Part shown: positions 10,766 through 20,158 of the stretch, piece by piece
How the letters are laid out: every line of letters starts with the position of its first letter
Position numbering within the stretch: position 1 is the first letter of the stretch
Assembly (NCBI GenBank): GCA_043381765.1
Contig: JBHJMP010001089.1
Location: 1-24,289 of the forward strand
Source of the DNA: Collodictyon triciliatum
Taxonomy: Eukaryota; CRuMs
Length of the DNA stretch: 24,289 nt
Reading direction: 5' to 3'
Translations under genes and position numbers: made by a program
Notes under the pieces: model-generated
What the model was told of the DNA's origin: nothing
Databases searched by the model: none
What the model saw: the letters and a program-made list of their open reading frames with translations, nothing else

Positions 10766-12916
10766 TTATATGCCTGCGAGATGAAAGATGGTCGGTAAGG
10801 AAGCCAAAGACGTCAACGAGAGAAAGCGATTGAACACATGTTTCTTTTGTCGGATGAAAGTGAAAGACGGACGGAGGTTGCGAAAATACTTTTTCATCAG
10901 CAGGTGTTGCAGAGTCAGGATGGGGAAGTATTCCAGTGAGCGGAAAGCGTAATGAATCCACATGCGTGAATCCTGTCAAGCAGGATATATGAGAAAGAAA
11001 AGATTATTAGAAAGCTAATTAATCCCAAGGAATATAGCACTCTTTTCTTTTCTTTTCTTAAACTTTGTTGCATTTCATCAGTGCACAGAAGAAGAAAAAA
11101 AGTACGTCAGGATAAGAAAAGAATTGTAGGTCTCTGTCTTGAGAGAAGTTGTATTCTCCTTCGACAGTGGCTAATATCCCGTAAGCCACAGCAAGGCTTG
11201 CGAATATACCCAACAGCATAATAAACTAGTATCAATACAGGAGTTTAGTACGATGTTGAATTCAACCATTTATTAAAAATAAAACCAAATTATGCAGCCA
11301 CTCTACGTAATGAGAAAATAAATCAACCTCGCTAACAATTCTACGGTAGTTGCTCAGGTGGTCAGGAATATCCGATAAAATCTCAAGCATCTTGATCGCC
11401 AGAACAATCCCCATGCCTTTTTTTTTTTAAAAAAAAAAAAGAAGACATTTTGATGGTATCAAGTTCATATTTGAGTCAATAAAACCTTAACATCAGATTA
11501 AGAAAAAAACAAGAAGACCTGTGACTATGAAAGCAAGACCAGACACCACGAAATAACCCAAACAAACAAGCTAATCATATTTTTTTTCAAGGTGACACGA
11601 ATGCGTTAAATTGAGGTAATAATTAAGATAGATACTTTTCATAATACAATAGATTTATATCGTTATCGAATATAGATTCATATTACAGTTAATTCTGCAT
11701 CCTCATCAAGTTCAGAGTACATTGGAAGAAGGAACGAAATACCGAATAGAACTACGTTGGTGAAGTAACAAACGCGTTGAACATTCACAACCAGATTTTT
11801 ATCCGTTGTATAATTCAGAGGGTCAGCAACGAAAGTAGTTATTTTTGTCCTGCACAGTATTTTTTATACCATTTAGATTATTTTCTCTCCCAAAGGTAAC
11901 AAAAATGGGGCATTATGGTTCACTTGTGGAACAACATTGGGTAAGTCTTGAAACACCCTTCAGAAAACAATTTTTATTTATTTATTTGATTGAATTATCT
12001 TACAATGATACAACTACCAGGTTGAAGACAATTGTGATACACGCAAGTGGGAAAGCAAAAAATACTCCTCTCATAAACCTATATCCATTTTTCTACAGAA
12101 TAAATATTAATATAAATTATATCGTTCTTGCTACGTGCATCAGATGAAAAATGAACAAGAAATTGACGGAAAAAAAACCTCACTGCCATATTTCTCTTCA
12201 CCCCACACATCTGTGTTTAGACGGAGGATGAACTCCACTGTTCTAACTTTTTGGGTCATAAAATCTTTTGGTCAATATGGAAGGTGATTTTTTCTCTAGT
12301 AGACTACACATACATAATCCAAAAGTAGCTTTCAACATACAGGAACAAATTTTCCCTCAATAAACTGTTGAAAAGAAACCAAAAAAAAAAAAAAACATTC
12401 AGGAACAATCATACACATAATTCAAAAATGGATGCAAATCGACTTCCTTTTGTACCCGCATACCTATAGAGTAAAAACTAATCCAGATAGGTATGTTGAG
12501 TCGCGTGTCTTGTGAAGAGTCACACTGAGCCCTAAAAAACAAAGGTAAAAAAAAAGGAAAAAAAGGAAAAAAAAAGGGAAAAAGGGGAAAAAAGGGAGAA
12601 AAGAAAAAAAGAAAAAAAGAAAAAAAGAAAAAAAGAAAAAAAGAAAAAAAGAAAAAAAGAAAAAAAGAAAAAAAGAAAAAGAGAAAAAGAGAAAAAATAA
12701 TTATTCGTGAACAGCTCACGCAGTTTCCCTTCGGATATAGGCCGCGTCGTGGAGAGAGACATATTGGTCTGAGTTTGGCGATCTTTCGGGGGTGGTGCGT
12801 TGAGTGAGAAGCTGGTCCCAGCGCACATAGGCCAGCTTGAGGATAGATATCAGACTCATAAATGAATAGAGTGAAAGCCAAAAGACTTCGTAGTTTCGGC
12901 GATATCCAGCCCCCAT
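10766..12916 (-). CDS. Seven-transmembrane protein, THH1/TOM1/TOM3-like, 369 aa
   Basis: Ten exons: 12916-12720, 12531-12464, 12246-12179, 12092-12004, 11957-11901, 11849-11687, 11570-11519, 11416-11328, 11225-11106, 10972-10766; every phase matches. Predicted helices: 9-31, 79-98, 120-141, 186-204, 215-240, 262-283 and 306-326, with a short basic C-terminal tail. The order and two local motifs recall the THH1/TOM1/TOM3 family (plant tonoplast proteins, related in fold to GPR137): helix 2 has S-I-V-R-T-V-E-F where TOM1 has N-G-V-R-A-V-I-F, and the last helix has HYAFRSLEYFPILTLQHLL, like YYMVVEVLPSALVLFIL. A divergent GPCR is the main alternative. The acceptor of exon 3 could be 9 nt later (12237); the chosen one keeps V-R. 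Intron 1 is a long pyrimidine repeat on the coding strand. An acceptor (TTGTAG) lies 5 nt before the ATG, so there is probably a leader exon. Confidence 0.65.
11418..11440. repeat. T11A12 palindrome at an intron 3' end
   Basis: Eleven T followed by twelve A on plus, inside intron 11518-11417 of the seven-helix gene. On the coding strand the A-run abuts the acceptor AG. A similar T10A13 block lies at 16319-16341. Confidence 0.85.
12546..12697. repeat. (GAAAAAAA)n repeat, pyrimidine on the coding strand, in intron 1
   Basis: About 150 nt of G/A sequence on plus inside intron 12719-12532. Read on the coding strand it is a giant pyrimidine tract directly before the acceptor TTTTTTAG. Apparent proteins made only of F, S and L on minus are artefacts of it. 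Confidence 0.9.
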
Positions 12917-12921
12917 GAAGC

Positions 12922-13205
12922 CTACAACCAGTGAGTTAACAGAGGGAAGATAGTGAAGTTGAAAAGCAGCTGCGTCTGCGGCTCAACCCTTCGATCGATG
13001 GACTCTACGTTTCTGCAGTTGTTTAGAGTTTCGTTACAGAGGAAAAAAGGTAAAAGAAAGGTGGTGATAGGCCTCTGCGCTGTGATCCGTTCTTTTCCTC
13101 TGCTTCCCTTTGTTGCGGAGTCACCCAACCGCCTGGCAGAGCTTGGAAAAAAAAGAAAAAAAGTAAAAGCAACGAAAATGTCGAAGAAAAGGAGTCTGCA
13201 CTCAC
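12922..13205 (-). other. Probable 5' UTR intron of the seven-helix gene
   Basis: Donor CAG|GTGAGT at 13206/13205 is near-perfect and pairs with acceptor TTGTAG at 12922, 5 nt before the ATG at 12916. Translating upstream in the ATG frame meets a stop before any other ATG, so the upstream exon would be non-coding. The rest of 12917-13524 (an Arg/Lys-rich plus frame at 12953-13474) has no motif and is read as intergenic. Confidence 0.4.
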
Positions 13206-13524
13206 CTGTCAAAATTAACTATGAAAGGATCTGGCGTGACGGTCTTATTCAAACGGCGCGTGTCTCTGGGCGAACGGGCGAGTCAATATTTATTGCTTTG
13301 GCTTTCGATAGGGAAAGGCTCTCCAGGCGAAGGACGCGAAGAGGGCGAGAGAATGAGAAAGAGAGAAAGAGGAGAAAAAAAAGCAATAGAAAAGAGGAGC
13401 AGTGGACAGAACACGGTGTTCAGGAGGGCCTCCACAGCACTATTTTTTTTTTGTTTTTTTTTGTTTTTCGGTAGTCGCTCATAAACGGGACATCGTTCCA
13501 AAGCACCGCAGAGACGCCGGGCAT

Positions 13525-16500
13525 TTACTTTTTCATTAACTTGCTGAGCTCCAAGATAGTCTCGTTAATCGAGGGACGGGCAGCGGGGCGGGCATCCCAG
13601 CTGCGTGATATAACGCTGGATATAGAGGGATGGAGCTCCTTTGGAAGCTGGGGTCTCACACTCGACGCAGATGCTAGCAATGAAGAATTATGGAGAAAAG
13701 AAATAAAAAAAAAGAAAACAAGAGATATTATTATGTCTTGGGCGATTCATAACGTCTTCAAATAGCATATCTTATTGGGAAGAGCTTTTCATCCAATCAA
13801 AAATAAATACTTCGGGCGAATTCCTCCATGGTTTTGCATGCGAACGGAGACTAGATATGAGGGAGGTGATGAGAATCAATGGAATTGCATTTCTACAGTC
13901 TAATCTAAGAAATGAACCAACTGAAGATGGAAATCATAGCAGGTAAGTTGAGGTGAAGAAAACGCAATTCTCTGACACAAAATAGAAAATGATGCAAAGA
14001 AGCATACCTGGTAGAAGGTGCACTCGAAGACAACTATGCCGTAGGCATAGACATCCACTTTCTCGTCATAAGGCTAGATGAGAATGGTTAAAAATGGAAA
14101 AGAGGAGAAAGCTTTATTGGCGCAAAAGAATGATCGAAAATTAAATGAACTCCAATACCTCATTCTTCCACACTTCGGGCGCCATGTATGCCTATTTAAT
14201 AAGTTAAATAGTGATTATGTTAAACAATACACGCCAACGAGATAAAATATCGCTGTCAAAAATGAACACTTGCTATAGTAAATAAATGATTGACATATGT
14301 AAAAAGTGTTCAACATGTCTTTTTTTGAATAAGTTGCGGATCTGGCAGCATGGAGCAACTCACAGGAGTCCCGCACATTTCTTGGGCTTTTGACGATGCG
14401 GTACGAATAGTGGACAATCCAAAGTCTGCTAGTTTGGGCGTCATGTTGTCATCCAGTAGTACGTTGTCAGGTTTCAAGTCGCTGTTGTAAGATTATTTTT
14501 TTTATTCATCAGTAAATCAGAAATTCATTTAAGAAATGTGAATTAGGTGCGATATTTAATATTGCATTACACATAGCTACACGTAATAGTTCAACATCTA
14601 GTTGATTGGGTAAGAAAAGGCAAAAATTAAATGCTAGCATAGTAAAGAGGACCGATGGATAATCTTTGGCTGACGAAGGTGGAGATAATTGAGGCCGATG
14701 GCTATTCCGAGGATGACTTGCAAATATGTCTCTCTTGTGAGACCCTTCTTTTGAAGGACACCTGTCAGCGTTCCCTTACCGCAGTATCTACATCACCGTT
14801 GTACAAAGATTAATTAGTCTTAGAAAAAATAGGGGGTTCTTCCGTTTCATATAGATGTTTCCATACTCAGTAACCATCAAAAAGTTTGGGGGATTCATAT
14901 TTGCTCCAAGGAACAGAACGCAATTTGGGTGTCTGATTTTGCTAAGTAGAGTGACCTCGTCTTGGAAATCTTAATTCATTTTTGAAGTTGATCATTTTTT
15001 ATTCATAGAGTGCAGAGCACAAAAGATAAATATATATAATTAATGAACAGATGGCGCAGGAAAATAATAGAGACCAAATCATGCCTTTTTGGACGCGCAA
15101 GTCTCGTTGGATGTCTTTCAAGACTTTAACAGCTACCTTTGCCCCTCTCCATGTACCTGAAGACAAGAATTTGTATAATGAAAAAAAAATTATTAATCGT
15201 ATTAAACAATCCTTTCTACAAAGATGGCGAAAATCGCACACATATGAACGAAGAGATGTACTGTAGATAAATAATGGATAATCTCACCCGCATAGACTTC
15301 TCCGAAGCTTCCCTCACCAAGTTTAGTGGATGTCTTAAGCTCACTTGGTTGAATTTCCCATTCAAATCCTCGGCTCTGAGGTAGGTGGTTATTCATTTAT
15401 TTTTTGGGGGAAAAAAAGAGAGAGAAAAAAGACAATCATAATCAAATATATTATATAAACGCAACATTACCTCGGTGACAAGCTTGGAAAAAATGCTCGG
15501 GTTTAATTGTCCAGCGGAAATTCCCCGAAGGAATTCGTCAATACAGATTGTGCCAGTTCCATCAGAATCAATCTGGGCACAAATATTGATGGGATGAATC
15601 ATTCATAACGTTTCTCAAATTGCGATATTCAAGCACAACATTTGTTCTTACTAGGAAAAAAAGTCTCTGGATATCAGCATCAGAATAGGCGGGGTCGGCA
15701 GTTTTGATTGCTTTCTTAAACTCAGATATTGTAACTTGGTCATTTCCGTCAGCATCCAATCTTAAGATATGTAGGATGTGCAATTTGAAGTGGTTTACAA
15801 ACTTAATGCTGTGATAAACATATGTGAAGCTTTCATAGTTTGTGACAATAATCAGAAGAAAAATTCATTTACTTTTCGAAGAGAGTCAGGGCTGCTTGCA
15901 TCTCCTTAGCTGTGAGACGGCGATGCCCTCCTTGTGCAGATCCGCTTTGAATAGGCGATGAGGTCGGGCCAGAGGTGGGTGCAACGCCACGGTGGCTTGA
16001 AGAAGGACGGTCTGTTTTTCATCGGTTAAATAGGTGACTGTGATTTTCATTCCATGGGCCATATACTGTCGGATCATCACTGTAAGATATATAGATATTT
16101 GAATTACTTTTATGTAAATTGGGAAAACATACTGGTCAATACTTCCAACAGTCTTATTTGAGGATCTCTCGTGGCTTCTAAAAACTCTGACCATACGATC
16201 TTTCCCGAGCTTTATTTTTTTTAAAAATTATGAATATAGTGATTAATTTATCTCATTAAAGAGGAATCGTATTAATACATGAATCCTATCAAGCTATTTG
16301 ATAAGGGTGATGCGCTTCTTTTTTTTTTAAAAAAAAAAAAAGAACAAAAATAAGGCTGCGCAGAGAATATTTTCTGGTTATGCTACCGGTTTCGGTCGAT
16401 CCTCCAGAAGATGCTCTCTGCTTGTTGCTGTTTGAAAAGAAATGATGAATACAGAAACATGAAATAAAATAAAATAATAAGAAAATGTGGAGAAAAATTT

Positions 16501-17035
16501 GCCTCTATAATAACAAAGACAAAGACAAAGACAAAGACAAAGACAAAGACAAAGACAAAGACAAAGACAAAGACAAAGACAAAGACAAAGACATTGACAA
16601 TAGCAACACCAACAATAAAATTAACAATAATAAAAAATGGTATTAGTAATTAAACATCGCTTACTTGAGACATGGATGGATTATTGAGCTGGATAAAGTA
16701 GAAAAACTCGTTGAAGTTCAGGCTTCCATTTTTCTCGAGATCGATGCGATCGAAAAGCTGCTTGAGCTCCACAACAGGGTCGACTGGCCCGCTGGGCTGC
16801 TGCTGTGGTGGCGGCTGTTGGTAGAATCCGAATTGGGGGTTATATCCAGCCTACACAACATGATCAGAGCCGATGTAAACCAGTGGAGGATCAGCCAACG
16901 TGTCACAAGCCATATGCTACTTTCAACAAGGGGAGACATATCTTAGAGGCGGAGAAAAGAGAAGAAGAAGAAAAAAACCCTCAACAAAACAAGAGTTTAT
17001 GTGTGAGAAAAGCCGAACGAAAACATTCGTACCAT
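13525..17035 (-). CDS. Four-EF-hand TKL (Raf-like) protein kinase, copy 1, 486 aa
   Basis: Sixteen coding exons: 17035-17033, 16850-16665, 16427-16387, 16209-16133, 16011-15873, 15760-15652, 15572-15471, 15375-15288, 15156-15085, 14969-14867, 14787-14653, 14481-14364, 14191-14159, 14073-14008, 13850-13811, 13673-13525. Exon 1 codes only for Met. After a Q/P-rich start (AGYNPQFGFYQQPPPQQQ) come EF loops at 38-49 (DLEKNGSLNFNE; Glu at position 3), 74-85 (DRNRSGKIVWSE), 151-162 (DADGNDQVTISE; no Gly at position 6) and 187-198 (DSDGTGTICIDE). The kinase follows: glycine loop LGEGSFGEVYAG (238-249), VAVK Lys259, alpha-C Glu277, HRDLKPDN (351-358), DFG (371-373), CGTPAYMAPE (388-397), ending at KLMKK. 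All catalytic residues are present, so it should be active, with calcium as the likely input. TKL class is shown by the WRGAKVAVK and RHPNCVLFLGA blocks. Intron 9 appears to use a GC donor. Confidence 0.9.
16319..16341. repeat. T10A13 palindrome in kinase copy 1 intron 3
   Basis: Ten T followed by thirteen A inside intron 16386-16210; a near twin of the block at 11418-11440. It is absent from the same intron of copy 2. Confidence 0.85.
16514..16593. repeat. (CAAAGA)13 repeat in kinase copy 1 intron 2
   Basis: About 13 perfect CAAAGA hexamers within intron 16664-16428. The same intron of copy 2 instead carries a short TA run, so the repeat arose after the duplication. Confidence 0.95.
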
Positions 17036-17560
17036 CTCTGTCTTGTCGGGCGATCGCAAAGTCAGGGGGCCAAAGAGTCTGTCGGCTCTGTTTGCTTGAG
17101 GTATTTATGTTTTGGCCATTGGTTTATGAAAAGAAGGCATCAAACGTTGCGCATATTCATGAGTGTGGAGTGAAAAGGATGCAGACTCCAAAGGGGTTCG
17201 GGCTGCTTCTTCACTCTGCCTTGTGATTTAACAGGCGAAGGTGTTTTGAGGTTTTCCGTCTGTGAAGGAATCACAGCGCAGTCTTTAAGCGGCAGTCTTT
17301 GTTGTTTCTATTCTTTCGGCTCTTCGATCGGCTTCTTGTTGCAATAGAATTTTCAAAGAATATGTATATATGTGGATTAAGCGTACCTGCCAATTGTCTT
17401 CAAGCACGGAATGCACAACAGGAGAAACGGAAGCCGCACAAACGCCCAAGCGGAAGCCAGATAGACAGATTAAACTGCACAAGAAAGAGAAAAACTAACA
17501 CACATCCCTGAAGCGAAAGGAATTGGCAATCTATCTTTCAAAGAGGGTGCGAGCTATGCC
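17036..17560. other. Gap between kinase copy 1 start and the multi-pass membrane gene
   Basis: The first 80 nt should be kinase leader and promoter; TCGCAAAGTC and GGCTCTGTTT recur in similar form upstream of copy 2 (TCGCGAAGTC, GGCTCTGTT), so the duplication included the 5' flank. The 5' exon of the plus-strand membrane gene may lie here: ATG at 17361 is followed by a donor-like GTACCT, but the phase does not fit an obvious acceptor. Confidence 0.4.
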
Positions 17561-19177
17561 TTGGAGCTTATCTGGGTTGATTTAAGGTATACTTTCGTGG
17601 TTTCAATTTTGCCTTTCGTTGTTCTTCTGTTCAGTCTTTCTCCATTATGGATTCTTTGCGACCGTGTCTCAACAAAATCTCTCAGTCGGTATTACACAGG
17701 CCTCATTGATGTTGTAAGTCTACCGTTATCAATTTTAAGGACATGTCTTGTTGCTTGCATAGTCGGCAGTCCTAGACTAATGCTTCCTATTCTACTAAAG
17801 TTTGGTCCATTTTGTTTCTCTGTTGATTTGCTTTTACGGTTATCAGTCTTACTTTATGACAGTGAGCTTTTTAATTTCATCGGGCTCGTTTGGTTTGCAG
17901 TGACAATTTTCATACTTGGTTATGCAGCACATAGACTCATAAAACCGTTACCAGGGATGAGTTTACACGAGAAAATAGGATGTCATATTATCAGGGATGG
18001 AATCGCTGTGGATTCCATTAAAATCACAATGTCATTTGTGATTGTATGCAATTTTATTGTCCAACTCATTCCTTTATATAAGGAATCAAGTTATACACAC
18101 CAGCTTGTAACAAGGGTGTTTGTATTTGAATTTCTATTGTTAACACAGGATTTATATCAAAATTTTCTTCTGGGGAGGAAATCAAGCATCGGAGTGTTAC
18201 ATAAGTTATACTTGCTATATTCATTTGATATGGTATTGCATTTTTTCACACGAACATTATCACTTCTATCCAACAATGGGCTACAAGGGCTCATTGAAAT
18301 GTCTGCTGGAACTGCAATATTCGATATATTAGGTGAGGTTACGTACTCTAAGAGATATATCATATTTCGAGATATGTATCGACGTTTAAGGGATTCCAGG
18401 GGTTTTTCGCACACTCTTAGAGCTCCTTTTCAATCACAAAGTATTTTTCCAATACCACAGAATGGAGAGGCAAGGGATTCAGTCACCCGACATCAATTCA
18501 ATACTAGTTACCCTTGTGACGTTCCTACACGAAATCGGTACTACAGAATGATGTTTTTGAGTATGAACTTCAGAATGCAAATATCAACAGTGCTTTTTAG
18601 CACCACATTCATTTTTGGAACCCGGTGTATATCCGCACTTAAAGTTGCACATGAGCTGGACTCTGTACCAGTGTACGTGCAATTTCTATTTTACCAATTG
18701 TCCATAGTTTTACTTTCGCGATTCCTATGCTTGATGTTGATGTTGCACCAGGGCACTTACCCCAAAATTGAAAATCCAAAGTCATCTCCCGACATTATTT
18801 TCTACGAATTTTGTGTCCACATACTTTGTTGCTTCATAAATTACGAACGATTGGTTAAAACGTAGATTCCGAATCATCCATGGGTTGGTTGGCGATTATA
18901 TTCTATTTACATAATTCCCATTAATATGATTACAGCAGAAGTCCATATTGAAACGAACGGTTTAAAAAACATAGCGAGTATTTTCCAAACTTAAGAAATC
19001 GAGAACAATCTCATACCCTGAGGTTTTTTCTTTACAGGCTTATCAGTTCAATGCAGCGGCGGTTATTTTGGAAACGATGTATTCTCTCGTAAGTAAGGCT
19101 CCTATTATGTTAAAGTTTTCTCTTAGGAAGATGCTGTTGAAAGCCACATCATTTTGCCGCATAGTGCTTGTTCATAG
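17561..19177 (+). CDS. Unrecognised multi-pass membrane protein; 5' end unresolved
   Basis: A single long frame (17561-18853) codes for about 431 residues with roughly eight to ten hydrophobic segments, for example near residues 12-32, 75-98, 104-123, 153-172, 200-215, 340-358 and 370-395, and a hydrophilic loop at about 260-330. No in-frame ATG occurs until about residue 74, yet the frame is open back to about 17470, so the true start is probably in an upstream exon. Near the 3' end, donor TTG|GTTAAA (18853) joins in phase to exon 19038-19088 (AYQFNAAAVILETMYSL), which has a perfect donor GTAAGT; a 38-nt intron then leads to 19127-19177 (EDAVESHIILPHSACS, stop). Without that splice, reading on gives a basic tail ending at 19202; without either splice the frame stops at 18865. 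I do not recognise a family. It lies between the two kinase copies, on the opposite strand. Confidence 0.6.
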
Positions 19178-20158
19178 CTCTTATGAACTGTCCCATCGTT
19201 GATATTATGCAACTCCATTTCTGGGATTACATATGCATACAATCATGGAAAACAAATTTTCTCTATATTAATTATTCACATCCACCCGAAATTAGTCATA
19301 GGTCTTTATGGTTCTATGAAGGCTGAAGCGACTCTATTTTTTTTTTTAATTCTTTCATTCGACAACAGTCTGCCGCACTATATCACCAAGTCCTCGGTCA
19401 GCACAAAATAATAATGCCTTATATCTGCCATGAATGGCTGTTTCTGTCATTTTAAGTTAAGACAATCGCACACAGATTTCATGTGATAAACTCTTCAAAT
19501 ATCATAAAGTCCACCAAGTGCTTAATATCCTATGATTGCAAAAGGAAAATATGTAGAGCTTTTTTCCCCATTTTTCTTTTTCTTTCTCGACAATAGACGC
19601 GCATAACACTCGACAACAAAATTCAAAACCTATATAAAAAAAAGGAAAGAAAAGGAAAGAAAAGGAAAGAAAAGGAAAGAAAAGGAAAGAAAAGGAAAGA
19701 AAAGGAAAGAAAAGGAAAGAAAAGGAAAGAAAAGGAAAGAAAACTTCATAGAATTTCGGTCGATGTCTGGTAAAAGACTTTTGTCAGGGGTTAGGTCAGA
19801 AGTGAGAAGTACCAACGCCAGTTGAGACAACTCAAGTTAGAGGCTTGCAGCGAGGTAAATGATATCTTGTATTATATGAGACGAGCCCGAGCCCGCACCG
19901 AAAATAAGTCGGAAATAGCCCAGTGCACGGACAAATTACCATTCGCATTTTTTCTTGGAGTTTAATATTGAAGTGTAAATCCATGACTATTGCGGCCGCC
20001 AAACTTTGATGGAAAGACATTCCCTTGAGCAAGACGATGACGGAAGGAAAATGGAAAGATAGCCATTGTATGAAAGAAAGGAGGCCGGTATAGGTGCTGT
20101 TCGATGTTCCATTTGGTGAATGAGATTTCCTCGTTTTTATCGTGTAAAATGCACGAGT
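19178..20158. other. Intergenic region with an open frame continuing after the kinase copy 2 stop
   Basis: Positions 19178-19640 are AT-rich with no supportable gene. On minus, 20158-19832 is a 108-codon stop-free extension in the same frame as kinase copy 2, directly after its TAG. It contains a hydrophobic piece (FPSVIVLL) and FHQSLAAAIVMDLHFNIKL. Copy 1 has no such extension. It may be chance or a separate exon. Confidence 0.4.
19641..19740. repeat. Ten perfect copies of AAAGGAAAGA
   Basis: Exactly ten uninterrupted 10-nt units (100 nt), with partial units at 19633-19640. It is intergenic, between the membrane gene and the end of kinase copy 2. Confidence 0.97.

Noticed and set aside
12399-12881. 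160-codon minus-strand frame rich in F, L and S
   Set aside because: It reads through intron 1 repeat of the seven-helix gene; its two ends are out-of-frame exon sequence.
12953-13474. 173-codon plus-strand Arg/Lys-rich frame
   Set aside because: Low-complexity A/G-rich sequence antisense to the leader region of the seven-helix gene; no motif.
15886-16194. Continuous minus-strand frame through kinase copy 1 intron 4
   Set aside because: The paralogue shows that GTATGT and ACAG flank an intron here; the continuous frame does not match copy 2.
17285-17511. Two overlapping short frames, one per strand, with Gln/Lys/Arg-rich ends
   Set aside because: The donor and acceptor candidates do not agree in phase on either strand and no family is recognisable.
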